64,000 nt of DNA from contig NZ_VFPH01000002.1 in assembly GCF_006717045.1 (NCBI RefSeq), positions 496,001 to 560,000 of the forward strand, read 5' to 3'. The notes under the pieces were generated by a model that saw only the letters and a list, made by a program, of their open reading frames with translations, made no database searches and had not been told where the DNA came from. The DNA comes from Pseudonocardia cypriaca. Its GTDB lineage: Bacteria; Actinomycetota; Actinomycetes; Mycobacteriales; Pseudonocardiaceae. The translations under genes were made by a program, and so were the position numbers. Below, one piece after another: positions 27,696 through 36,031 of the stretch (its first letter is position 1; each line of letters opens with the position of its first letter).

Positions 27696-28175
27696 GTGTT
27701 GAGGTTGTGGCGGACGATCCGCGCGATCGGGCGGGTTGCCGAGCCCGCTCCGGCGGCTCCGACGGCCGCCCCCGCTGCGGCAGACTTCGAGGGCTCGGTG
27801 CAGATCCGGCACGTCGACGCGGGCTCGTGCAACGGCTGTGAGATCGAGATCGGGGCGGCGTTCGGGCCGGTCCACGACGCTGAGCGGTACGGGGCCCGGC
27901 TGGTGGCCTCGCCCCGGCACGCGGACGCGCTGCTGGTCACCGGCCCCGTCACGCGGAACATGGCCGAACCGCTGCGAAGGACGTTCGAGGCGGTGCCGCG
28001 GCCACGGGTCGTGGTGGCCGTGGGCGACTGCGCCTGCGACTGCGGCGTGTTCGCGGGGGCGTACGGCGTGGTCGGGCCGGTGCGGGAGATCGTGCCGGTG
28101 GACGCGGAGGTGGCCGGGTGCCCGCCGCGACCGGAGGCGATCGTCGAGGCGGTGCGAACGCTGACCGGCCGATGA
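27696..28175 (+). CDS. NuoB/HycG-like small subunit of the hydrogenase-4-type complex
   Basis: The 159-residue protein has the proximal [4Fe-4S] ligands of NuoB/NiFe small subunits: DAGSCNGCEIEI, VGDCACDCGVF and AGCPPRPEAI. It should pass electrons next to the large subunit on the cytoplasmic side of the membrane. The length equals that recalled for Rv0082 of M. tuberculosis. GTG 27696 follows GTGGAG; the frame continues upstream without a better start. Its stop overlaps the next start (ATGA). Confidence 0.85.
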   Translation: MLRLWRTIRAIGRVAEPAPAAPTAAPAAADFEGSVQIRHVDAGSCNGCEIEIGAAFGPVHDAERYGARLVASPRHADALLVTGPVTRNMAEPLRRTFEAVPRPRVVVAVGDCACDCGVFAGAYGVVGPVREIVPVDAEVAGCPPRPEAIVEAVRTLTGR

Positions 28176-30220
28176 ACCCGGTGCAACTCGGGCTCGTCGC
28201 CGCGGTCGCCGTCGGGCTCTCAGGTGCGCTCGCGACCACCGTCGTGCCGCGCAGGATCCGGCCCGCCGTGGCGGGAGCGAGCGTGGTCGGCACCGGCGCG
28301 TTCGGGACCGTCGCCGGGGTGACGGCGATGGGCGGCGAGACGTGGTCGGCTTCGCTCCCGTGGCTCCTGCCGCTCTCGGGGGTCGAGCTCGCGATCGACG
28401 GCCTGAGCGGGCTGTTCATCGCCGTTGCCGGGGCCGTCGCGGTGGCGGCGGGGGTGTACGGGGTCGGCTACACCCGCCACGGGCTCGACGGCCGGGTCGT
28501 GCAGGCCACCGCGCCGCTCTTCGTGCTGTCCGTGCTGCTCGTGCCGGCCGCCGGGAGCATCGGCACGCTACTGCTCTTCTGGGAGCTGATGGCGCTGACC
28601 TCGCTGCTGCTCGTGCTCGCCGAGCACGGGCGGCACGCCGATGTGGTGACGGCCGGCCGCTGGTATGCGGTGATGACCCACCTCGGGTTCGTCGCGCTCC
28701 TGATCGGACTGCTGGTGCTGGTCGTCGACGACGGCTCCTTCGGCGCCATCCGCGCCGCGGAGCACCCGCCCGCGGTGGCCGGGCTGGGTTTCGTGCTGTG
28801 CCTGGTCGGGTTCGGGTCCAAGGCGGGGATCCTGCCGCTGCACGCCTGGCTCCCCCGCGCCCACCCGGAGGCGCCGAGCCACGTGTCGGCGTTGATGTCC
28901 GCGGCGATGGTCAACCTCGGCGCGTACGGGATCGTCCGGGTCGGGTTCGACCTGCTCGGCGGCGGACCGGGCTGGTGGTGGCTCGCGGTGCTGGTGATCG
29001 GGGCCGCCTCGGCTGTGTACGGGATCCTGCAGGCCGCCGTCCGCACCGATCTCAAGCGGCTGCTGGGCTACTCGACGACCGAGAACATGGGCCTGGTGCT
29101 GGTCGGGGTCGGCGCGAGCGGGCTCTACGCCGCGGCGGGTGACCCCGTCCTCGCCGCGCTGGCGCTCACCGCGGCGTTGCTGCACGTGCTCACGCACGCC
29201 GCGTTCAAGACGCTCCTGTTCCTGGCAGCCGGCTCGGTGGTGCACGCGACCGGCGTCCGTGACCTCGACGCGCTGGGCGGGCTGCGCACGGTGATGCCGG
29301 CGACGACGGCGGCGTTCGGGCTCGGTGCGCTCGCGGCGTCCGCGCTGCCGCCGGGGCCGGCGTTCATGAGCGAGTGGTTGCTCCTGCAGTCGTTGATCCA
29401 CGGCGCGGGCACGGCACCGGAGCTCGACGTGGTGGCCTCCATCGTGCTGCCGCTCGCGGTCGCCGCCGTGGCGTTGACCGCCGGGCTCGCGGTGGCCACG
29501 TTCGTCAAGGCGTTCGGGGTGGGGTTCCTGGCCCGCCCGCGCAGCGACGCGGCGGCCACGGCGCGGGAGAGCTCCCCGTCGATGCTGGCGGGGATGGGCA
29601 TCGCCGGGGCGGCCTGCACCGCCCTCGCGCTCGCCCCGACGGTCGTGATTCCCGGCGTCGCCGGCGTGGCCGCGGGCGTGCTCGACGCGCGCCCCGCGGT
29701 GCTGGGGGCCCTGACGATCGAGCTGACCGGGGTGGAGGGGGCGATGTCGCCGCTGCTCCTGGCGGCCGCGCTCGCTGTCGCGATCGCGACGGTGGTCGGA
29801 GCACTCCGGCTGCTGACGGCCCGGCGCGATGCGGGGGGATGGAAGCCGGTGGGGCCGGCGGGGCGGGTGAGGACAGCCCGACCGTGGGACTGCGGCGGCG
29901 GGCCGATGTCGGCGCGCACGGAGTACACCGCGACCTCGTTCGCCGAGCCGCTGCAACGCGTGTTCGACGACGTGCTCGACCCGGTGCAGGACGTCGACGT
30001 CACCCACCACCAGGAGTCGCGCTACCTGGTGGCGGCGGTCGCCTATCGGCGCAGCTTGCCCGACAGGATCGAGACCCGCCTCTACGCCCCGGTCCTCTCC
30101 GCCGCGGCCGCATGGGGCCGGGCCGGGCGCCGCCTCGCCACGGGCAGCGTGCACCGCTACCTGGGCTACGGCTTCGCCACCCTCTGCGCGTTGCTCCTCG
30201 TGCTGGTCGTGACCCGATGA
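28172..30220 (+). CDS. HyfB/NuoL-like proton-translocating membrane subunit
   Basis: The protein has 682 residues with about 14-16 helices. It has the antiporter-type core: FWELMALTSLLLVL with the conserved Glu, GFGSKAGILPLHAWLPRAHP with the conserved Lys, SALMSAAMVNLGAYGIVR, and LTHAAFKTLLFLAAGSVVHA. The C-terminal 120 residues are an extra membrane-plus-soluble extension (CGGGPMSARTEYTATSF onward), as in HyfB/HycC. It is expected to pump protons or sodium driven by redox chemistry of the peripheral subunits. Confidence 0.88.
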   Translation: MNPVQLGLVAAVAVGLSGALATTVVPRRIRPAVAGASVVGTGAFGTVAGVTAMGGETWSASLPWLLPLSGVELAIDGLSGLFIAVAGAVAVAAGVYGVGYTRHGLDGRVVQATAPLFVLSVLLVPAAGSIGTLLLFWELMALTSLLLVLAEHGRHADVVTAGRWYAVMTHLGFVALLIGLLVLVVDDGSFGAIRAAEHPPAVAGLGFVLCLVGFGSKAGILPLHAWLPRAHPEAPSHVSALMSAAMVNLGAYGIVRVGFDLLGGGPGWWWLAVLVIGAASAVYGILQAAVRTDLKRLLGYSTTENMGLVLVGVGASGLYAAAGDPVLAALALTAALLHVLTHAAFKTLLFLAAGSVVHATGVRDLDALGGLRTVMPATTAAFGLGALAASALPPGPAFMSEWLLLQSLIHGAGTAPELDVVASIVLPLAVAAVALTAGLAVATFVKAFGVGFLARPRSDAAATARESSPSMLAGMGIAGAACTALALAPTVVIPGVAGVAAGVLDARPAVLGALTIELTGVEGAMSPLLLAAALAVAIATVVGALRLLTARRDAGGWKPVGPAGRVRTARPWDCGGGPMSARTEYTATSFAEPLQRVFDDVLDPVQDVDVTHHQESRYLVAAVAYRRSLPDRIETRLYAPVLSAAAAWGRAGRRLATGSVHRYLGYGFATLCALLLVLVVTR

Positions 30221-31164
30221 CCGGCCTCGGCGTGGCCGGTGGGCTGCTGCAGGCGGTTGTGATCGTCGGCGGGGCGCCGCTGCTGCTGGGGCTGATGCGG
30301 CAGGTCAGGGCGCGCATGGAGGGCCGGGCCGGGCCGGGCGTCGGGCAGCCGTGGCGGGACCTGCGCAAGCAGCTGCGCAAGGAGTCGATCACCCCGCGCG
30401 GCACGAGCGAGATGTTCCGGGTCGCCCCGGTGCTGACGGTGGCGATGACACTGGTGGTGGCCGTGGTCGCGCCGTTCGTCACGGTGGCGTCGCCGCTGCC
30501 GGGCGTGGCCGATCTGTTCGTGGTGGTCGCGCTGCTGGCGCACGGCACCGTCGTCATCGCGCTCGCCGGACTGGACACCGGCACCGCGTTCGGCGGGATG
30601 GGCGCGAGCCGGGAGGTCACGATCCTGGCCCTGGTCGAGCCGACGGCACTGGTGGCGATCTTCGCGTTGTCGGTGCCGGTGGGCTCCACCGCGTTGCCCG
30701 CGATCGTCGGTTCCGCCGTGGACGATCCGGCGCGCGTCCTCTCCCCTGCCAGCCTGCTCGCCGCGGTCGCACTCGCGATCGTGATCGTCGCCGAGACCGG
30801 ACGGCTGCCCGTGGACAACCCGGCCACCCACCTCGAGCTGACGATGGTGCACGAGGCCATGGTGCTGGAGTACGCAGGTCCGCGCCTCGCGCTGATCGAG
30901 CTCGGCGCGGCCCTGCGGCTCGCCGTCTACCTGGGGCTGCTGGCCACGCTGTTCGTGCCCTGGGGGATCGCCACCGACGCGGGCGTCGTCGCGCTCGCCG
31001 TAGGAGTCGTCGCGTTCGTGGTGAAGGTGGGCCTGCTCGGGGGCGCGCTGGCGGCCGCCGAAGTGTTCCTGGCCAAGCTGCGACTGTTCCGCGTGCCCGA
31101 GCTGCTGGCCGGGTCGTTCCTGCTCGCGCTGCTCGCGGTCACGGCCGCGTTCGTGCTGGCGTGA
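30217..31164 (+). CDS. HycD/NuoH-like membrane subunit
   Basis: The 315-residue membrane protein contains the NuoH-type signatures RVRARMEGRAGPGVGQPWRD-like ARMEGRAGPGVGQPWRDL and AETGRLPVDNPATHLELT with the conserved acidic residues, plus HEAMVLEYAGPRLAL. NuoH/HycD links the peripheral arm to the ion-pumping subunits. Its ATG overlaps the previous stop, and the operon is fully coupled. Confidence 0.9.
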   Translation: MTGLGVAGGLLQAVVIVGGAPLLLGLMRQVRARMEGRAGPGVGQPWRDLRKQLRKESITPRGTSEMFRVAPVLTVAMTLVVAVVAPFVTVASPLPGVADLFVVVALLAHGTVVIALAGLDTGTAFGGMGASREVTILALVEPTALVAIFALSVPVGSTALPAIVGSAVDDPARVLSPASLLAAVALAIVIVAETGRLPVDNPATHLELTMVHEAMVLEYAGPRLALIELGAALRLAVYLGLLATLFVPWGIATDAGVVALAVGVVAFVVKVGLLGGALAAAEVFLAKLRLFRVPELLAGSFLLALLAVTAAFVLA

Positions 31165-31814
31165 CGATGGTCGAGGTGCTCAACATCGCCGCGGGCGCGC
31201 TGCTGCTCACCGCGGTGCTGGTGCTGTGGCGGCGCGAGATCGCCGTGATCGTGCGGGTGTTCGCGCTGCAGGGTGTGGCGCTGGCGGGCCTGGTCGCCGT
31301 GCTCGCTTGGGACGAGGGTTCGGCCGAGCTCGCGGCGGTGGCCGCCGGGCTGCTGGTGCTGCGCGGCGGCGTGCTGCCGTGGCTGCTGCGCAGGGCCATC
31401 GCAGGGGCGGCACCGGGCCAACGGGAGAGCCGCCCCGTGCTGAACGTCGCCGCGTCGCTGCTGGCCGCCGCAGCGCTCACCCTGCTGGCGCTGGCCGTGT
31501 CGGCACCGCTGGTGGCGCTGTCACCCTCACCCGCTGCACGGGCGGTGCCGATCGCCGTGGCGGTGGTGCTGATCGGCTTCCTCGTCCTCGTCACCCGCCG
31601 GCACGCGGTGTCACAGCTGGTCGGGTTCCTCCTGATGGACAACGGCATCACGGCGGCAGGCTTCCTGACCACATCCGGGATCGGGCTGCTCGTCGAGGTC
31701 GGGGTGGCGCTCGACGTGCTGCTGGTGGTGCTGGTGCTGCAGGTGCTCACCGGACGGATGCGGGAGACCTTCGGCGACACCGACCTGGACGAGCTGCGGG
31801 AGCTGCACGACTGA
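31161..31814 (+). CDS. HyfE/NuoK-like membrane subunit (HycP-like)
   Basis: The protein has 217 residues with about six helices. It resembles HyfE: VEVLNIAAGALLLTAVLVLW at the start, HAVSQLVGFLLMDNGITAAG in the centre, and a polar DLDELRELHD tail. GTG 31161 overlaps the previous stop; ATG 31167 is the alternative start. Rv0085 (HycP) occupies this place in M. tuberculosis. Confidence 0.82.
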   Translation: MTMVEVLNIAAGALLLTAVLVLWRREIAVIVRVFALQGVALAGLVAVLAWDEGSAELAAVAAGLLVLRGGVLPWLLRRAIAGAAPGQRESRPVLNVAASLLAAAALTLLALAVSAPLVALSPSPAARAVPIAVAVVLIGFLVLVTRRHAVSQLVGFLLMDNGITAAGFLTTSGIGLLVEVGVALDVLLVVLVLQVLTGRMRETFGDTDLDELRELHD

Positions 31815-33292
31815 TGGACATCATGCTCGCGGTGGCCCCGATCGTGATTCCCGCGCTCGGCGCCGCGGTGTACGCGCTCGCCGGTTGGCGGCGCGCCACG
31901 ACGTCGGTGGCCACGGTCTCGGCCGCACTGTCCCTGCTGGCCGCGGCGCTGGTGGCGGGCCGGGTCGTCGCGAACGGCCCGCTGTCCGTGGCCGGCCTGC
32001 TGCGGGTCGACGCGGTCGGCGCGTTCATGCTGCTCGTGATCACCGCGATCGCGGTGCTCGTCGCCGTTGCCACGCCCGCCCACCTCGCCGCGGAGCTCGA
32101 CGCGCGGCGGATCAGCATCCGCACCGCCACCTGGCACGCGACGCTCGTGCAGGCGTTCCTCGCGGCGATGGCACTCGCGGTGACGGCAGCCGACCTCGGG
32201 GTGCTGTGGGTCGCGTTGGAAGCGACAACGATCATCACGGCGTTCCTGGTCGGGCAGCGCCGCACGCGCGCCGCGGTCGAGGCCGCGTGGAAGTACGTCG
32301 TGATCTGCTCGTCCGGGATCGCGCTGGCGCTACTGGGGATCGTGGTGCTGGGCCACGCCTCCGCCCACTCCGCCACGGGCGCCGGCCTGGACTGGGCCGC
32401 CCTCGCGGGCGCCGCGCCGCAGCTCGACCCCGGGGTCACCCGGATCGCGGTCGTGCTGCTGATCGTCGGCTTCGGCACGAAGGCCGGCCTCGCGCCGCTG
32501 CACGCCTGGCTGCCCGACGCGCACAGCCAGGCGCCCGCCCCGGTGTCGGCCCTGATGTCGGGGGTGCTGCTCTCGGTGGCGTTCTACGCGGTGCTGCGGG
32601 TCAAGGTGATCGCCGACGGCGCGCTGGGCGCCGGGTTCGCCCGTGCGCTGCTGATCGCGGCCGCGCTCGCGTCGCTGCTGGTGGCGGCCTCGCTGCTCAT
32701 CGCGCAGCGGGACTACAAGCGGATGCTCGCCTATTCCAGCATCGAGCACATGGGCCTGCTCGCACTCGGCGCCGCGGCGGGCGGCCCGCTCGCCACCGCG
32801 GCCGTCCTGCTGCACGTCCTCGGCCACGGCCTGGCCAAGAGCGTGCTGTTCCTCGGTGCCGGCCGGATCCTGCAGACGACCGGCACCAGCCGCATCGACG
32901 GGGTCCGCGGCCTCGCCACCCGCCAACCGGCCCTCGCCGGTGCCGTCGGTGCGGGGGTCCTCGCGTTGCTCGGGCTGCCCCCGTTCAGCCTGTTCGCGAG
33001 CGAGCTCGGGATCGTCCGCGCCGGGTTCGCCGCCGGCATCGGCTGGGCGACGGCCGCCGCGACGGCGCTCGTCGTGGTCATCGGCGCCGCGCTCGTCACC
33101 CACACCGGCCGGATGCTCCTCGGGACCGCACCGGAGGGGCCCGGCGCGGCCCCGGCCCCCCGGCCACTCCCCCGCTGTACCGCGACTGCCCTGATCATCG
33201 GGATCGTCGGATGCGCGGTGCTGGGCACGACCACCGGGCCGTTGACCGTCCTGCTCGAGCACGCGGCCGCAACCCTCGGGGGCACCCCATGA
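31814..33292 (+). CDS. HyfF/NuoN-like proton-translocating membrane subunit (HycQ-like)
   Basis: The protein has 492 residues and about 14 helices. Core motifs are LWVALEATTIITAFLVGQRR with the conserved Glu, GFGTKAGLAPLHAWLPDAH with the conserved Lys, SALMSGVLLSVAFYAVLR, and LGHGLAKSVLFLGAGRILQ. It is the second ion-pump paralogue of the complex. It overlaps the previous stop by one base (TGATG). Confidence 0.9.
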   Translation: MDIMLAVAPIVIPALGAAVYALAGWRRATTSVATVSAALSLLAAALVAGRVVANGPLSVAGLLRVDAVGAFMLLVITAIAVLVAVATPAHLAAELDARRISIRTATWHATLVQAFLAAMALAVTAADLGVLWVALEATTIITAFLVGQRRTRAAVEAAWKYVVICSSGIALALLGIVVLGHASAHSATGAGLDWAALAGAAPQLDPGVTRIAVVLLIVGFGTKAGLAPLHAWLPDAHSQAPAPVSALMSGVLLSVAFYAVLRVKVIADGALGAGFARALLIAAALASLLVAASLLIAQRDYKRMLAYSSIEHMGLLALGAAAGGPLATAAVLLHVLGHGLAKSVLFLGAGRILQTTGTSRIDGVRGLATRQPALAGAVGAGVLALLGLPPFSLFASELGIVRAGFAAGIGWATAAATALVVVIGAALVTHTGRMLLGTAPEGPGAAPAPRPLPRCTATALIIGIVGCAVLGTTTGPLTVLLEHAAATLGGTP

Positions 33293-34797
33293 CCTCCACC
33301 ACCACCTCGACCGTCACCACGACCATCGACCCCGACGACCTGCCCGCCCGGGCGGCGGAGCTGCTCGCCGGCGGTGCGCGGCTCGCACTGGTCGCCGGCC
33401 ACGACGACCGCCCCGCCGGGGCGGGGCTGCGCGCCGTGTACCTGTTCACCGAGGCGCGCACGGGTGGCCGCACCGAGCTCCACGTGCCCCTCGACCCGGC
33501 ACACCCGAACGTGCCGAGCCTCGCCGCGCTGTCGTTCCCGGCCGGCCGCTTCGAGCGTGAGATGCGCGACCTGTTCGGCATCGTGCCCGACGGGCACCCG
33601 CTCCCCCGCCGACTCGTCCGGCACTTCCACTGGCCGCAGGGCTGGTACCCGATGCTCGCCGACGCCGGCCCCGCCCCGACCTTCGGCGACGTCGACGGCC
33701 CCTATCCGTTCCGCACCGTGGAGGGCCCGGGCGTCTACGAGATCCCGGTCGGCCCGGTGCACGCAGGCATGATCGGACCCGGGCACTTCCGCTTCTCCGT
33801 GGTGGGCGAGACCATCCTCAAGCTCAAAGCCCGCCTCTGGTTCGTGCACCGCGGCGTCGAGAAGCTCGTGCAGGGCCGCCGACCCACCGACGCGCTCCCG
33901 GTGGCCGAGCGGGTCAGCGGCGACACCACCGCCGGTCACACGCTGGCGTTCTGCCAGGCCGTCGAGGACGCGCTCGGGATCACCGTCGACGAGGACACCT
34001 GCCGGCTGCGCGCGATCGTCGTCGAGCTCGAGCGGCTCTACAACCACATCGCCGACATCGGAGCCCTCTGCAACGACGTCGGCCACTCCGTGCTCAACTC
34101 CCACGCCGGCCGCATCCGCGAACGGCTGCTCCGCCTGAACGAGGACGTCACCGGGCACCGGCTGCTCCGCGGCGCGATCGGCATCGGCGGCGCCACGGTC
34201 ACCCGGCTGCCCGACCCGGCCGAGCTCGCGGCTCTAGCCGCGGACGTGGAGGACGTCGTCGACCTCGCCCTCGGGCACAGCGTGGTGCGCGACCGGTTCA
34301 CCGGCACCGCCGTGCTCACCCGCGAGCAGGCCGCCGATCTCGGCACGCTCGGCTACGTGGCCCGCGCGAGCGGCCTCGACGTCGACGCCCGCCACGACCA
34401 CCCCGCACTAGCCACGGTGTTCTCCCGCCCCGCGCACCAGCACACGGGCGGGGACGTCCTCGCCCGCTTCTGCCTGCGGGCCGAGGAGATCGCCGAGTCG
34501 GCCGGCATGATCACGGTGCTCGTCGACCACCTCGGCGCCGTGCCCCCGATCGCGGCGTCGGCGGTGCCCGCGACCGCGACGCCGCGATCGGGGGTGGGCA
34601 TCGTCGAGGGCTGGCGCGGCACGATCGTGCACCGCGTGGAGCTCGCCGCGGACGGCACCCTGACCCGGCTCAAGATCGTGGACCCGAGCTTCTTCAACTG
34701 GCCCGCCCTGCCGGTCGCACTCGCCGACACGATCGTTCCCGACTTCCCGCTGGTCAACAAGAGCTTCAACCTCTCCTACGCCGGCAACGACCTCTGA
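33289..34797 (+). CDS. HycE/NuoCD-like large subunit lacking the NiFe-site cysteines
   Basis: The protein has 502 residues. Residues 1-125 are NuoC-like (FEREMRDLFGIVPDGHPLPR), then the NuoD/HycE part starts (YEIPVGPVHAGMIGPGHFRF). In a true [NiFe] hydrogenase the first CxxC would sit near AERVSGDTTAGHTLAFCQ, but there is none. The C-terminal DPCxxC is replaced by VDPSFFNWP. The four cysteines present are isolated. The complex therefore cannot bind NiFe in the usual way and belongs with energy-converting hydrogenase-related complexes, as recalled for M. tuberculosis Rv0087. It is the last gene of the operon; the substrate is unknown. Confidence 0.88.
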   Translation: MTSTTTSTVTTTIDPDDLPARAAELLAGGARLALVAGHDDRPAGAGLRAVYLFTEARTGGRTELHVPLDPAHPNVPSLAALSFPAGRFEREMRDLFGIVPDGHPLPRRLVRHFHWPQGWYPMLADAGPAPTFGDVDGPYPFRTVEGPGVYEIPVGPVHAGMIGPGHFRFSVVGETILKLKARLWFVHRGVEKLVQGRRPTDALPVAERVSGDTTAGHTLAFCQAVEDALGITVDEDTCRLRAIVVELERLYNHIADIGALCNDVGHSVLNSHAGRIRERLLRLNEDVTGHRLLRGAIGIGGATVTRLPDPAELAALAADVEDVVDLALGHSVVRDRFTGTAVLTREQAADLGTLGYVARASGLDVDARHDHPALATVFSRPAHQHTGGDVLARFCLRAEEIAESAGMITVLVDHLGAVPPIAASAVPATATPRSGVGIVEGWRGTIVHRVELAADGTLTRLKIVDPSFFNWPALPVALADTIVPDFPLVNKSFNLSYAGNDL

Positions 34798-34910
34798 ACG
34801 ACGCCGTCTCGGCCGGTCGCGTGCCCGCACACCCCCGACGGAGCGGCGGAGCACCGGCGGACGGCGGACCGAGTTCCGCTCGCGCCTGGTTCAGCGGCGA
34901 CCCGGTGGGG

Positions 34911-35819
34911 TCAGGCATCTTTTCCGGTGCCGGAGTTCCCGGTGTCGGAGCGGACGACGGCGACGGGGCAGTGCGAGCGGTGCAGCACGGCGTGGCTGAC
35001 CGAACCGAGCAGCAGCCCTTTGAAACCGCCGCGTCCCCGCGAACCGACGACGACGAGCTGGGCGCGCCGGGACTGCTCGACCAGCGCATGGGCCGGCCGA
35101 TCCTTCGTGACGATCCGCTGCAAGGGCACGTCGGGGTACTTCTCGCCCCATCCGGCGAGCCGTTCGGCCAGTACTTCGCGTTCCTCGGTCTCGAGGGCGT
35201 CCCAGTCCAGCAGGGGGGCCACATCGAGGTCGCCGACCACCTCGCTCCACGTGTGCACGGCCACCAGGGGCACCCCGCGCGCAGCCGCGGCCTCGTACGC
35301 GTACGCCACAGCAGCCTCGCTGAGCGGGGATCCGTCCACGCCGACGACGACCGGCGCCGCGGGATCGGGGTCTGCGTCGTCCCCGCGGACGACGACCAGC
35401 GGAGATTTCGCGTGCGCACCCAGGCCGGCAGCGACGGAGCCCAGCAGGAGCCCCGACACGCCCCCGAGCCCGCGATCGCCGATCACCACCAGCTGGGCCT
35501 GCTCGGACTCGGCGGCGAGCACGGCGATCGGGAACCCGGCGACGAGCTGGTTCTCCACCTCGATCCCTTCGACCGCGCGTGCAGCGACTGCGGTCGCGTC
35601 GGCGAGGTTGCGCCGCGCCTGGTTCAGCATGATGTCCCGGTAGCTCGCCCCGAGCTGGATCTCGCCGATCGCGTGGTTCTGGGTCCAGTCGAAGGCCATC
35701 ACCACGCGCAGGGGGATCCTGCGCCGGGCGGCTTCCGCCGATGCCCAGCGCACCGCGCGCAAGGCGCTCTCCGACCCGTCGATCCCGACCACCACGGTTC
35801 GACCGCTGTGTGCATCCAT
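34911..35819 (-). CDS. Tandem-domain universal stress protein (Rv2623-like)
   Basis: The 302-residue protein has two USP domains. The first runs from TVVVGIDGSESALRAVRWA to VIGDRGLGGVSGLLLGSVA; the second from PVVVGVDGSPLSEAAVAYA to VGSRGRGGFKGLLLGSVSHA. Both carry the ATP-binding G-2X-G-9X-G-S signature. Rv2623, a DosR-regulon member that slows growth, has this architecture. ATG 35819 follows AAAGGGGAG. It is divergent from the SulP gene with a DevR-like box between. Confidence 0.92.
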   Translation of the reverse strand: MDAHSGRTVVVGIDGSESALRAVRWASAEAARRRIPLRVVMAFDWTQNHAIGEIQLGASYRDIMLNQARRNLADATAVAARAVEGIEVENQLVAGFPIAVLAAESEQAQLVVIGDRGLGGVSGLLLGSVAAGLGAHAKSPLVVVRGDDADPDPAAPVVVGVDGSPLSEAAVAYAYEAAAARGVPLVAVHTWSEVVGDLDVAPLLDWDALETEEREVLAERLAGWGEKYPDVPLQRIVTKDRPAHALVEQSRRAQLVVVGSRGRGGFKGLLLGSVSHAVLHRSHCPVAVVRSDTGNSGTGKDA

Positions 35820-35959
35820 GCTGACGACGCTCCCCTTTGTCGGGGCGCTCGGGCAGGTGCACCCGGCCCTGGATCGCGGGCCGTTGGGCCCGTACCCGGG
35901 CAGGTTGCTGCCCGCAGCCACCGCCGGACGTTCCGCCATGTCCAGATCGTTCGCCGGAA

Positions 35960-35971
35960 GGCCCTTGGTCC
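35960..35971. promoter_or_regulatory. DevR/DosR-like box between the USP and SulP genes
   Basis: GGCCCTTGGTCC (with A before and T after) lies 60 bases before the SulP start and 140 before the USP start. The arms match the GGNCC/GGTCC pattern of the other boxes. Confidence 0.5.
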
Positions 35972-36031
35972 TGAGTCGGCGGGGCTTGAAGGACCGTGGA
36001 CGGCACGGCGCCGCGGCCCGACGATTGAGCG

